A stretch of 56,338 nucleotides of DNA from Chara braunii (lineage: Eukaryota > Streptophyta > Charophyceae > Charales > Characeae), in the NCBI GenBank assembly GCA_003427395.1, contig BFEA01000005.1, forward strand, positions 6,304,970 through 6,361,307, read 5' to 3'. The first letter of the stretch is position 1. Each line of letters begins with the position of its first letter. The notes under the pieces are model-generated. The model had not been told where the DNA came from. It ran no database searches and saw only the letters and a program-made list of their open reading frames with translations. Below, in pieces: positions 42,668 through 54,601 of the stretch. Made by a program: the position numbers and the translations under genes.

Positions 42668-45600
42668 GTTCACTGATCCCCTCTCATCTATCCCTCCCAT
42701 ACTCTAAAGTCTAAGTCTAATCTTAACCCTTCTCTCCCTTCTTCTTTTTTTGGCATGGGACTAATCCTTCCCCGCTCACTTGTCACATTGTCAGGGGACG
42801 AACGATGAAAGAACTTTGGCCTCACTTGGTGGAAAGAGAATCGAGGGGAGGGTTGTCGGTACCTTGCGGCACCAAGAAGGAAAATTGTTTGAGGATTGGA
42901 AAAACTTGTGAGTACAAAGAACTTAAGGATTCATAAGGACTTGAGGATTGACAAGTTCTGAGGCTTGAAAAGACTTGAAGAGTGAAAGAAAGGTCAGCTG
43001 ACTCGTTTAACACCCCGACGTCACGTGAAAGAGAAGAGGATGGTTTGGGCAATGGAAAGGAATGGAGAAGGAAGGAACCAAGGGACAAAGAAAATAAGCA
43101 TGCGGGAGGGATTGTGTGTTGATCCCGAATGAAAGTTGTGCTTGTCTATATTGCATCGAGTGTGTACATGAGTAACTTTAGGATGCCCTGCGCTGGATAG
43201 CGCTTGGAAAGGATGGGCAGCGACAAGGGATAACCCTCTCTAGTGAATGAGTCTATTGTGCATGTTGTCCCGCTTGTGAAAAGAAATATGGTCTGGTTGA
43301 AGGTCTGCGAAAGCAACAGATGGCCGAGAGGGTCACGAAGTCAATTGAAAGTGTGGGCGAGGCCCTGAAAAGACTAAGGGGTGTATAGGCAAGCAACAAG
43401 TCATGATGTGGGAAACATGAACAATGCATGAGATAGAGGAAGTCAACACATAGATCGACTACAGGATAGAGAAGAGGGCGCCCCAGTGACGTGATCGGTG
43501 CCAACGTGAATTAGTCAACATGCCTAAGTCGAGGGACACCCCTCTACATCCAAGACGCTTCTAAGATTCTGCACTTAGTGAATGGATGCGTGGGCCAAAA
43601 AGGACGTTTGACCTACATATAAGAATAAAGGTTTTCAAAGGACCCCTTGACTGCTTGAGTATTGGAAGGGGTAGTTGCATGTGAACATAGCAAAAGTATC
43701 AACGAATGTATGCTTGCGCTAGGAGACGTGTGGGGAGGGGAGGAAGGGGGAGTAGAGAATGGCACAGAAGACAAGTCAACATGCAATCCATATGGGAGAG
43801 AAAAAGGTTTCGATGCACTAGGAGGTAGCTTCGGTGGTTTGCACATGAGAGCAGCGACGCAGCACTACCAGAGGCACATGAGAGCAGCGGCACAACACTA
43901 CCGGGGCCGCTGCATCAAAAACTTTTCTGACATTCTGTGGGCGCGCTGGCCGCCTTCTTGCACTTTCTCGGTTGATTTGAGTGGTGATGGTGTGTGCGTT
44001 GCGCCGACTCTGCGGGTTCATCAATTCTTCTCCTGCGCTTTTGTTGTTAGTGCAGGCGGGAGTTGATGCATATCCAGCATGAATCTTTTACATTTTTCGG
44101 CGTGCTCGTCGGCTTCCGTTCTAATGCACTCTTTGTTGGTTTTCACTGGCGGTGGCGAGTTCGTGGGCATGGCCTTGGAGTCTTCCGATTGTTCAATTTA
44201 TTGCGGGGTGCTGATATGGGGAAAGTTGTCTGGTGCACTGAGATATGCATGTTGCGCTTAAGAGTCTGTTAGTTTGCTACCTTTTTCATATTACAAATCC
44301 GTATAGAGCAGGAACAGAGAAAAAATATTGTGTGCAAGAGCAACGTGAGGTACTTGGGGTGGTAGGGGGGATGCTTCTGCCTTACGGTGTCAGATACGAG
44401 AAGGAGCAGGTCTTCAACAGGAGTGAGTGGTGGAGATAAGTCTTTCTCTTGCTTACTATGATATTGACAGGAGGAGCAAGTTTCGTTTGTGGCACATGCC
44501 TCCTTCGTGTTCCCTCCTTTTCTACCTCTCACTTTCCTCGTTTTGTGTGGCTTTTGCACCACCTTTGGTTGCTTGAACCCTTCATGGAGCTCGTCGGAAG
44601 CCTCAACAAGGACATACTACTATGACAACCTCCTCGTAGTGTTTCAAGGTGGGGGTTGCCCGGTTGGTGCCTTTGTATGTTAGCAACCAGTCATCTCTAG
44701 TGGTTAACTAACACAACGGCCGACGAGGGAGGGGAGGTGTGGTTACCCCTCGTACAAAGGCGGTGGAGGTGAGTATGGTCAGAAGGAGGACAACTACATC
44801 ATGTGGTTACCAGGGCGATGAAGTTGAAGATGGTGACGGTGGCAGAAGACTTCATGAGGAATTTTCGGCTAAATATTTACCTACGAATTCTTGAAATTCT
44901 ATTGATGAATTTTCAATCAACTTTGAATTTCCTTCAGTAGTTGTTTTATGTCTTTTCAGTTTTTAGATCGTGAACGCACCTGGTTTGTGACTATGCATGT
45001 ATGATTCTTAATTCCAACAACAACTTCAACTTTTGGATTTGGTTTCTTGATTCTAAATGTTCGTAAAGCATATCAATGCATAGGTACTAAGACTAATTTC
45101 GAGATTTGAAGATTCAAAAATCAGAATTACATTCTGATCCCTAATTTTTGCCTTCTTAGTTCATCCTTCTAATTAGATGTTTCTCAATTTCGTATTGTTT
45201 GAAGTCCGAAATTAAGAATCAAAAGTCCATTTTGGACGTCTCAAATAGATTTCTAATCACTTTATTCCTGTTCGTCAGAGTCTTTGAATTCAGAATTGTG
45301 ATCGTAAGTTTAACCGTACTTCAGCGAGTTCAATCTGAATTCATTTGTCTAATTTGGTTGGTGCTCGAGATTTTATAGTACTTCGGTGGGTAGGCATAGC
45401 GCGTCTAGTTGGTGATGGGGATAGTGAACTGTATGGGAATATGGTATGTCAGCGTTGTGGCATGGTAAGTCCAGCCAGAGTGGGATTAACAGGGTAGAGG
45501 GGGCATCTTGGGGGGATGACCTCACCTAGTTTGCCATGATTTTCTAATGTACTAAAAAACAAAAGGGATTTGCTAGGTTATGCAATCTGGAGTTGGGGCT

Positions 45601-45875
45601 GTGGTGGCGTTCAGGGGTTCCGTTGTTACTGTTCTGAGGCATTCTCATGGTCTGTGACTGGTTCGGACGACGTTGGCTGACGCTGGGGCTTGGTCGTGCT
45701 GCCTGTTGGAGGGCATGGGGCTTGAGGCAGAACCTAGGGATTTGTCAAGGGAGGGAGGCATTCTACCAAGATTTGGGCCACTAGCCAGCTGATGCTAAGG
45801 CTGCCAAGACGATCGCCAGGTGTTTTCTGGGGCGGTTCGCGCCCCAAAAGTGGGGGTTAATGGAGGGTCCGCTGC
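42665..45875. other. Long stretch with no recognised gene
   Basis: The longest frame, 43662-44066 plus (134 codons), contains a small repeat HMRAATQHYQRHMRAAAQHY (two 10-residue units) but no known domain and strong overlap with frames on minus. 44880-45400 is AT-rich with recurrent GAATT words. None of this supports a gene call. Confidence 0.35.
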
Positions 45876-45878
45876 TAC

Positions 45879-46215
45879 ACACGAGGAGGAGGAGGAAGAA
45901 GAAGAAGAAGAAGAGGAGGAGAGGGATAAGGAGGAGGGCGACAAGGAGGAGGAGGAGGAAGAAGAAAAAGGAATATGAGGTGGGGGCATAGGCGATGGAG
46001 GAAGAGGAAGAGATGAAGGAAGAAGAAGAGGAGGTGGAGAGGAGGAGGAGGAAGAGGAAGAGGAAGAGGAAGAGGACGAGGAGGACGAGGAGGAGTACGA
46101 GGAGGAGGACGAGGAGGAGGACGAGGCCGTGGAGGAGGAGGAATGCGCCGTGGTGATGGAGGAAGGGGAGGAGGAGGAAAAAGAAGAAGAACAGTAGGGT
46201 GAGAAAGAGGAGGAG
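45879..46215. repeat. Purine (GAG/GAA)n tract
   Basis: About 335 bp, nearly all A/G on plus, made of GAGGAGGAA and GAAGAAGAG words. The antisense frame is a serine/proline run and is compositional. Confidence 0.93.
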
Positions 46216-46968
46216 GAGGATGCCTTCTTTTTTTTCGCCGTAATCTTTGGTGATTTTTCTTTTTTTTTATATAACTTCAAATTGATTGAAAACTTACAAG
46301 GGTATACCTCACGTCTCAAAGAACCCACAAGAATTTTTTCCGAAGAAAAAATAAAAAATTTAAGCCCTAAAATGAAATAAAACAGAAAAAAGAACGCAGA
46401 AAAACTTCAAAAAATGAAATAGAGACTTGGAAAGCACATTGTTTGCACCGTCATCTTTGGCGATTGTTATTTTTTTTCCCTGGGATGATTTCATGCCCGG
46501 CCGGTCCAGTCCCGGACGTGCAAAAAAAAAAAAAAAAAAAAAAAACTTTGTTTTTTTTTTTGCTTTTCTGCGCTCTCCCAGAGGATGCCAAATCCGGGCT
46601 CATTTCTTTTTTCGCAAGTTGGCATTCAAGGGGGGGGAAGGGGGGTATAAATTGATTTTAAAGGGGCTAAAGGGGTCTAAGGGGGGGCTTAGTGTGATTC
46701 TGTTATTTTCTTTTTTATATCCGCTTCCATGAGGAATTCTTTTTTTTTTTTTTTTTCCAAACCACTCGGTTTTGGCTCCTGCCATTCTAGGGAGCGACAG
46801 TCTGGTTCCTATTCCCCCGACAAGTCAAAGATGAATACAAATAGTCACGATAGTCACACACACACGCTGCTCCCCATTCCGGTTGAGAGGTCCGAGTAGA
46901 CGACATTGATTACTTTCTTTGGGAAGTATATACCACCCCTCACCCCTGCCTAAGTTAGCCTACTTGAC
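46216..46968. other. Homopolymer-rich non-coding DNA
   Basis: Runs of A (46520-46543), T (46551-46560 and 46741-46756) and G (46631-46637, 46681-46687). No gene recognised. Confidence 0.5.
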
Positions 46969-47544
46969 TTAGGTTCTGACTGCTGTAAATAAGTTGATCT
47001 CTATGTACCCTGAATGGGGTGCTTGACTGGTATACGATGGCTTGGCCAGGTTGTTCCTCTCAACTACTTTGCTATCTAATCCGGACTTGAATGTTGGAGA
47101 TGCTTGTATGCTTCGTATACTAAATGATCTGCTGCCGAAGGTGGTTTCCATTGTCTATTCCTTAAACCTTAACCTTATTCTTTTGTCTTTCTCTCACCTT
47201 CAGTCTATAGGCCTGCCATAATTGATTACCCTGTTTCCAGGGGATTGACTGCACAAGGTTAGTATTAGATTTGTTGGAATGAAGTACGCTTTGGGCGTCT
47301 TCTGTGTGCTCGTCTTTGCTCCTCAATTTGCTCCATACCATTGAATATCTACCATTGTCAACTGGTGAGGCGGGAAGGGATTGGCAAATTCTGTGGATGG
47401 TCGCAGCGGGATCTCCTGACCCACCAATGTCCCATCTTTGAAGCAAATACGGTAATCCATTTCTAACTCTTCCTGATGGCATTCCTGGGTAGGCCTGCCA
47501 TCCCAACTGACGGAGGCAATCCAACCCCCGTTCTCACTGCCCAA
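46969..47544 (-). CDS. Possible exon(s) of an unrecognised gene
   Basis: On minus, 47544-47323 encodes a well-mixed 73-codon frame: GWIASVSWDGRPTQECHQEE, LEMDYRICFKDGTLVGQEIP, then PFPPHQLTMVDIQW. An AG acceptor-like TTGGGCAG lies just upstream at about 47543-47550 and ATG/GTATGG could be a donor near 47340. A second frame at 47151-46969 (60 codons) has similar balanced composition. I recognise neither. Unlike its neighbours this stretch has no low-complexity bias, which is the only reason for listing it. It may equally be transposon coding DNA. Confidence 0.25.
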
Positions 47545-47968
47545 CCAGTCACCCGATAATTGCTAAATTGTTTGTGTTATACTGTGTGTCTTTTTAGCGG
47601 GGAATTGGGGAATTAAACTCTCGTTGAATCCTGTTGAAACTGAAAAAATCCCATTGAAACTGAAAAAATCCCGTTGAATTCCCGTTAAACGTGAAAATGG
47701 ACCGCTCCCGCGCTTTTCGAAAAAACGGAATTGATGTGCGGGGTCCGGAACACGTGGCCCTAGGCACCTGCGCACTCAACCCCCCCCCCCGCTAAAAAAA
47801 AAAAGCATTCCCCCAACCCTGAAGCACCTCTTTTACCACCGAATGAGACCAACACCGACAGGCCTGCCACCCACCACTGACCAACCCCTCGGCACCAGTC
47901 CCCAAGCCTACCCTGAAGCCCTCTAAATTACCCGTCCCCACATTCCCCAACCCCTAAGGCCTCCAGTT
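47545..47968. other. Non-coding with a short tandem repeat
   Basis: At about 47625-47695 CCCGTTGAAACTGAAAAAAT-like units occur three to four times. C-rich and A-rich runs follow at 47781-47803. Confidence 0.6.
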
Positions 47969-48245
47969 ATGTGTGTGCAGATGTGTTGTGTGAGCGTATG
48001 TGTGTATGCGTGTGTTTGTGTGTGTCACTGTGAGAGTGTGTTTGTGCATGGATATGTATGTATGCGCTTGTGTTTGTGCATGTGTGTTTGTAAGTGTGTG
48101 TGTGTGCATGATTATTGGCGTGTGTGTGCGTGTGTGTGTGCATGTGTGTGTGTGTGCATGTGTGCATGTGTGTGTGCATGTGTGCATGTGTGCGTGCATG
48201 TGTGTTTGTGTGTTTGTGTGTGTTGTGTGCTTCTATGTGTGTGTC
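47969..48245. repeat. TG-rich (TGTGTGCATG)n repeat
   Basis: A 275-bp stretch of GT dinucleotides broken by GCATG and GTATG words. Alternating purine-pyrimidine, so it could form Z-DNA. Frames on both strands (Cys/Val or His/Thr) are compositional. Confidence 0.9.
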
Positions 48246-48263
48246 TGTCTGTTTTTCCTTTTT

Positions 48264-48372
48264 TTAAACCACCAGTACCTCCAAGCCTGTTTTTGCCGAC
48301 CCTGATTTTCACTGCGCTCCGAGTTTTGCCGAACCTGGGTCCCACTCCATTTCTTTATGGTACTCTCACAGG

Positions 48373-48405
<33 letters not shown>

Positions 48406-49116
48406 CGGCCGTGAAAACTCACAAAACAAGAAAACGAAACAAACGTCTGGGCGTGATTGCAGCTGTATACATTCTCGGAAGTGTTAGTGTGAGTGTACCC
48501 TCAGTGAGGGCATCTCAATCTCGTGGCCAGGTTGTCAGATTCTAGAAACTCAAAAAAAAAAAAAAAAACAGGAACACGGATTCGGTCGTGAAAATGGCAA
48601 GATACATTCCCGTAAGTGTCAGTGTGATCAGGGTTACAATCCTGTGAGGGAACACAGCTCGAGCAGAGCACGGACTCAGATTGTCAAATTCCAAAAAAAC
48701 AAAACAAGAAAAAAAAAAACGAAAACATGGATTCGGCCTTGAAAACGGCTGGATACATCAGGGTTACAATCATCTGAGGAAACACAGCTAGAGCAGATCA
48801 CGGATTGCACCCTGCCTCGTTGGCAGGGGATACATAACAAACAAAAGAGAAAAAAAAAAAAAAAAACAATAAGTTTCAGAATGTGACCGTCTTTGTTGTA
48901 AGATGCATTCAAGACTGTGAGCACGGCCTCCTAGACTACCCTGCCCGACATCATTGCAGTACAAAGGGTTTTTTTTTTCCTTTTTCTTTCGTGCACGGAC
49001 AAAAGAAAACTACGTTTTTTGGGACATTGCCGACCCTGTGTCCGACCCCCGAAAACTTCGGGTACTGGCCAGGACAATGTAATTTCCCAACAATGGCGGA
49101 GGTACTGGTGGTTTAA
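48264..49116. mobile_element. Element with perfect 15-bp inverted ends and TTAA flanks
   Basis: ACCACCAGTACCTCC at 48268-48282 is exactly inverted at 49098-49112. Immediately outside lies TTAA on both sides (48264-48267 and 49113-49116), the target duplication of piggyBac-type elements. Inside are three to four ~148-bp tandem units (GATTCGG-C-TGAAAA at about 48579 and 48729) with A-runs, and no transposase frame. The ends do not start with the usual piggyBac CCC, so the superfamily is not certain. A non-autonomous element is the best reading. Confidence 0.6.
48400..48860. repeat. ~148-bp tandem repeat with A-runs
   Basis: Three to four units with GATACATTC, GTAAGTGTCAGTGTGA, CAGGGTTACAATC, GGAAACACAGCT-GAGCAGA-CACGGA and a run of A between them. 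Inside the TTAA-flanked element. Confidence 0.8.
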
Positions 49117-49605
49117 TTTGTTTTTACGTTGTTGGTTTTTTTTTTTAATACATGAAGTTAAAAAAAAAAAAAAAATGCTGTTGTACATCTTTGAAATATC
49201 TATAACCCTATTATTTTTATTTTTTTCTACCTTTTTTTTAGCCCTAGAAAAACCTCTGTGACAAAAAAAAACACTAATTTCATCTTTTGTTTTTGTTTTT
49301 TTTTCACCATGTTGATGTTTTTGATTTTTTTTAAATATTTTTAAAGTGAAAAAATAAAAAATAAAAAGATGAGGCAGATTTAAGAAAGATATACAATCCC
49401 CATTTTTCTTTTTTTTCCGATAATTTTTAGCCCGCGAAACAAATCACCAGGGGTGCTGGTAAAACCCGTTGTTTCAGCGTTTAAACGAGGTATTCAACGA
49501 CGGTTTAATTATTCAACACGAAACCCACATTGAATCCAATTTCAAACACACAGGTGTTATGTCTTTGGATGAATGAAACAAATCCAATTGATTTTTAACT
49601 TTTTG
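49117..49605. other. T-rich spacer
   Basis: T-runs at about 49137-49146, 49209-49240 and 49289-49302. On minus these would be A-rich tails following the LINE. No gene. Confidence 0.45.
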
Positions 49606-51467
49606 TCACTGTACCGTTAGTTTTTGTTGAACATATTGTTTTATCATATATGTCGTCTCTCCCTTCGCTATGCAAACCCCCTCTATAACATGTATACAAC
49701 GTTTCCTCCACAGGGTCCATATGACCGCTCTCCTCCCTATTTTAAGCATGTTATTTTCAAAAGTGCTATCCGTGGTGGAGATCCATGTCTCGCATAGTAT
49801 GGTCTTCCAATCCCAAGGCCACTTTGACCCAGTGCCCAACTGGGATCATATCCTATCCCACCAACTCCATGTAAGAACTGCCCCCGGACACTGCATGAAG
49901 ATGTGCTCTATGGGTTTGGGATTTTGCGGGAGGAGAAGACAGTATGGCACGATTTACACCATGGTAACACCCTCCCCTTCTGCTCTAAAGAGGTCTGACC
50001 TATCAACCAATCGTTGGTGGGAAGGCTACGATGTTCTATCTGCCACTGAAGCAAGACCATCTTTGCTGGCCTAAACCTGGTAGCAGTGAACCATTGAATA
50101 GGGAGGACAGCTTCAATCCCCACGTTTAATTGGGACCTCCATCGGTCCTTCACCTTTTCTTTAATGTACTTTTGGTCGCAGCAGTCGGTATGTTGCCTTC
50201 GTCGTCAGATTGTACAACTTCGCATTTCCCTGAGATCTGCATTTTCGTGGGTGTGCCCATTGCCAATCCTCTGGATCTAAGGGGAGTTCTGCCAATGGGG
50301 TATTTGGCTGATATGCAATCCAGGCGTCCTTGTCTCGCAGCATGCGAATCCCGTGTAGTTCCATATTTTTTCCCCATCTCGTCACTTCAGGGGTGTACCG
50401 AGTGAGAACGTTATCTTTGCCTATGTGGAAAAGGTTAATAATAAGTGTTTCATTTGCTCGTGCGTCCACCATATTTCCTACACTTTCTGAGTCCCCCATA
50501 ACGTTTACCCAGTCCCCTTCTACCAGTCGTGGCCCTTTGCGAAGGATGGGCAGCCAGTCCAGGGGAATAGTGAAGATCAGCAGTTCGAGGTTCTCTTCAA
50601 CATTGTGCCAATATTTTAATGTGACCTTATGTTGCGGCACCGTTTTCCAGTCCTCTTTTTGTGAGTCCCAAATATCCTTTCGTCTAATTACGCCTTTTTT
50701 TACCCAGCTGCACCACGGGGTGACTGAGCTGCAATACACCCTGCCGCACTGGTCCGTAACCCTCCTATTTCCAAAGAGGGGTTCGCGCATCACTTCCTCC
50801 CACCTCGTCGGCGGGGGGGTATCAGGAATTGGAAGTTGGCACCAGGCTCTTAAGACCCTGGCCCAGAAGCCGTCCCTGGCCGTACAGATTGTTCCTCTGT
50901 TCGATCCTTGACTATCTCGAGTGTTAAGTGGCATGGTCTAGAAACAGTCTTCTAGCCAGGTCAACGGGTTAACATCCTGTGGTGCTTGTGGAGCGAGTCT
51001 GGCTATCTGTTCCAATGCAATGGTATACCATGGGAGAGGATGTGTAAAGAGCAGTCTCTTGACCCATTGAACCATTAATGCTGTGACCTGTGTATCCGGG
51101 TCCAGAATCTCCAGCCCCCTTTTGTCCTTGGGATGGACGACTGATGACCAAGCTCCCCTGCTGATGACATTCGAGAGCTCACCATTGCCTCTCCACTGCA
51201 GGGCTCTTAACTGTCGTTTTAGTGATCGGATGGCCTCCTTACTAAGAGCCCAGATTGCGGATTTATACTAAAGGGCCGCCAGCACAACACTGTTAATCAC
51301 CAGCGCGCTACCTAGTAGGGAGGTGTGTTGGTCCTTCCAGTGGGCTAGCTTTTCTAACGCGGGTTCAAGTATCCACTCATCATTCGATGCAAGCTTACCT
51401 AGTGCCGTCAACATGATTCCCAGTACCCTAACCGGGCCTTCTTCTGGGAGCAAATGTCACCCTCAGC
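49606..51467 (-). pseudogene. LINE ORF2 C-terminal part, 5'-truncated
   Basis: Read on minus: from 51467 LLPEEGPVRVLGIMLTALGK ... WILEPALEKLAHWKDQHTSL then LGSALVINSVVLAAL (RT connection/thumb region of L1-type elements); after a TAG, YKSAIWALSKEAIRSLKRQL, GLEILDPDTQVTALMVQWVK and RLLFTHPLPWY; after another TAG the frame 50934-50161 (257 codons). Then the zf-RVT zinc-binding region, WQIEHRSLPTNDWL and CKSCHTVFSS, a frameshift, PIEHIFMQCPGAVLTWSW, and finally AVIWTLWRKRCIHVIE near 49700. The palm with YADD and the endonuclease are missing, as expected from 5' truncation during target-primed reverse transcription. At least two stops and one frameshift make it inactive. Confidence 0.85.
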
Positions 51468-52920
51468 CAAAAGTCGTTTGTATTACAATTCTACACCACA
51501 TTTTTTTTTCCCAGAATTTTTTGATTTTTTTGATTTTTTCATTTTTTTTGCGCTGGGGCTGCCCAGAACCCTGCCCGGGGGCTCATGACCGGCCAGGCAC
51601 CCGGGCGGGTACCCGGGCACAAGTTGGGTGCCCAGGCACCCGGAAAAACAGCCAAGTTTTTTCCAGCTTATCAAAATGCCGCAAAAATTTATGGGCATAT
51701 GCCTTATCTGCAGAAGAATCCACAGATTTTTTTTTTTTGAAAAGTAAAAGTATTTAGATATTTTAGTGTAGATTCAGACAGAGGGCTCCAGTCAGACGTT
51801 TGGCCCAGTTGTCCGGGCGGACATCCCAGACAGTCAGGGGGGTCCGGGACGTCCAATCAGGTAACATAGGTTTTGACTGAGTAGGCCAGCTATCCTTCGA
51901 TGTTTCTAATTGACTCTCAGCCAAAGCCGCCTAATGGCCCCATCCCCCGTATTTTACATGTTTTGTATTTCCATGGAATGCTGGGCCCGGTTCCCAGAAC
52001 GTGTTGCTCCCCACAAAGAGATTGGAGATGGAGCTCTCAAGAAAATACAACTAACCTAGGCTACCAGAGTGGCCCGGGACCACTGCACGGCCGGGCCAAG
52101 AAAAAAAAATAAAAACAAAAACAAAGAAATGTTTTTTATTTAAATTTTTATTTTGAATTTGGTAAGGAATTTTCAATCTGACCCTGAGGCGAAAGTTGTT
52201 CAGTTTAGTTTTCTGCATGACATTATTTTAAAAAAAAAAAATTTCCTTCTTTTTTGCTGGGACCTTTGGTCCTTGCATGGCTGGGCCGGCCGCGCAAACA
52301 AGGGGCCGTGACCCAGGCGGCCCGGCTGCTAGCCTGCCAACCATGAGAAAAAGACAAAAAAACCAGGAAATATTGATCGGGGGAACAAATTGAGCGCTTG
52401 AGCTCCATTGAAGTAAATAATTTACAATATAAACACAGTTTGTTTCGATCTTAGGTAAAACGAACCAAGAGAACTTGAAAACCACAGGAAGCTTTAAAAA
52501 AAAAAAAAAAAACACAGGAAGGAGTCAGAACCAAGGCCGTCCCTAATAATGGTTTTTCGAAGCGACCCCCCCCCCTCCTCCCCTTAAAAGCCGTAATGTA
52601 CAGTAGCCTTTTTTTTTCACCACCCTCTTTCAGAACTCGAAGCATAGTTCTCCGAAACTATACGCCCGTCGAAAAGAAAGAAAAAAAGGAAAAAACTAAA
52701 ATCTGTAATGTACAGTAACCATTTTCACTTCTCGATTTATGCGTGTCACCCTTGCGCAGGGGCCACCACCTCTTTTGAAGTACAGTTCCTGCGAGCTAGA
52801 AGCCGCCCCCGCCCCCCGAAAAAAAAAAAAAAAAGAAAAAAAAAAAAAACACTAGAAACCCGTCAAAAAGAAGGGAATAGAGAACTGAAAACCCATCAAC
52901 TATGATCACCCGGTCTTCCA
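51468..52920. other. Non-coding with CCCGGGC palindromes and A/T runs
   Basis: CCCGGGC/GGGCCGG-type words cluster at 51570-51640, 52060-52100 and 52280-52330, each bordered by T- or A-runs. Similar words occur at 46495-46515. They may be ends of one small dispersed repeat family, but I could not define its borders. Confidence 0.35.
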
Positions 52921-52929
52921 TCTATCAAG

Positions 52930-53640
52930 TTATTCAACTGAAGTTGACTTTGACTGAATATGTTCCGGGCTGTAGATTGTCTATCCCTGAATGGAAATAC
53001 ATGGCGTGGACTTTGACTGGATGCTACCTACCTAGCGGATTGCTGACCTGCCGTAATAATAAATACATGGCTCTGATTTTGACAGAATATGATCAACATC
53101 ATATATCATTGACCCACCAAATAATTAATAATAAAGAAACAAATGCCGCACCAAATAATCAATAAATAAATTGAGTAAAAAATAAAAATAAAAATAATAA
53201 AATAAATAAATAAATAAATGCCACTGACTTTGACTGCACGTGATCTACGTGGAGCGTGGTTGACCCATCCAGTAATACATAAACAACGGCTGTTGACTTT
53301 GACTAAATACGATGTCCACCGTACATCGTTGACCTGTCAAGTAACGAGTAAATGGCATTGACTTTGCCTAAATATGACAGAGGTCGTATATCTTTATTTA
53401 ACTCGCCAAATAATAAATAAATGAATTAATGCCACTAGCCAAATAATAAATAAATAAATGCCGCTGACCTTGACTGGATGCAATACGTGACAGCGTTGTT
53501 CGACCATCAAGTGCTAAGTAAAATACACGGTGTTGACTTTGACCGAGTTCGATCTCCGCCGTACATTCTTCACCAGTAAATCAATAATTAAATACGTGCA
53601 TAAATAAATTGATTGCGTTGACTTTGACCGACCAACCCCT
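52930..53640. repeat. ~67-bp tandem repeat with TTGACTTTGACT core
   Basis: The core or a one- to two-base variant begins near 52937, 53008, 53074, 53226, 53293, 53356, 53465, 53533 and 53619; spacing is usually 63-76 bp, larger where AATAAATAAATA runs intervene. Units also carry a partly palindromic part (GATGTCCACCGTACATCGTTGACC) and AGTAATAAATA. TTGAC[CT] is the WRKY-binding W-box core, so each unit holds two or three. Confidence 0.8.
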
Positions 53641-54601
53641 CAGTGACACTCATTCTGTTTTGTCCAACGGGGGATGTACAGCCTGAGCGTGTCACTGGGA
53701 GAGGTACGCGAGCCACCTACGGTACCCCCGACCGGATGCCTGCCTGGTAGATGTAGAGATTACGTGATGATCGACGGTCAGGCCAAGAATGAAACAAGTG
53801 CAAAGTTCCGGCCAGAGAGGGAGCTTGGCGCGCTTCTCTCCTGTGGAGAGGGATGACGGATGATGATGACGACCATGTTTAAGACGAAAAGCCAAATCAC
53901 AAAAAAAAGAAAGCAAAAGAAAAGCAACTTGTTACATCTCCCTTCTTCTTCTTCGCTGGATCGGGATCTCGTCCTCCCCTTCCTCGGGAGTCCTGATGGG
54001 TGTCGGCATCCCGCTGGACAGTCGTTACCTTTGGCTGAGAAGATGGTATGGTATTTCCAAGACGTTGACGACCGGTCACTGCTAACTCTGCTGGTCGCAA
54101 GAGGCCTCCTGATGCCGCAAGTGGCCGCCGCCGCCCACCGACGACCGGTCATTCCCAGGGGTCATTACCGTTGTCATTGTCGTCGTCGTCATCCTGCTCG
54201 CGATCGTCGCAGGCGACGACACGTCAACTCCACCGCCCAACTCTTCAACAACCCGCTGTCACTCGACGACGACAAGCGACCGGTCGTCGTAACCCGGCGG
54301 CGAACCAGCAGCTACCAACGTTTACGGGTCGGTTTTGCCCTTACCCCCCCCGCCTTCGCGTTTCTCACCGACTCCTCCTCGGCCATCGACCGGTCGCCGC
54401 CGCTGCCACCGCCACCAGGACTCACTCCGTCCCCAGTCGCCGCCATCACTACCAATAATAGCATCTTCACTCGAACACAACGCCCCCTGGTCATTAACCG
54501 TGCATCCACAAAGGGGGTAGTTGCACCACATACACAGCGATGATGACCAGGGGCGAGGGGGAGAGGGAAGGGGTCTGTTCGTGTGAAAAAAAGGACGGTG
54601 A
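53641..54601. other. GC-rich DNA 3' of the HIR gene
   Basis: CGACCGGTC occurs at 54069, 54142, 54277 and 54387. Long frames on both strands (53860-54543 plus, 227 codons; 54312-54605 minus) have Arg/Pro/Ser-rich compositional character and no domain. Part of this may be the 3' untranslated region of HIR. No minus-strand polyadenylation signal is obvious close to the stop. Confidence 0.4.

Noticed and set aside
42275-42707. Frames across the gap
   Set aside because: They consist of dinucleotide repeats and N.
45795-46328. 177-codon serine/proline protein on minus
   Set aside because: Product of the purine tract. No signal, start context or domain.
47969-48487. 172-codon Cys/Val-rich frame and its antisense His/Thr-rich frame
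   Set aside because: Translation of the TG repeat.
52930-53640. W-box array as the HIR promoter
   Set aside because: HIR is transcribed leftwards from 55516, so the array is downstream of the gene.
53860-54543. 227-codon frame next to HIR
   Set aside because: Arg/Pro/Ser-rich, overlapped by frames on minus, no domain, and partly made of CGAC/GTCG repeats.
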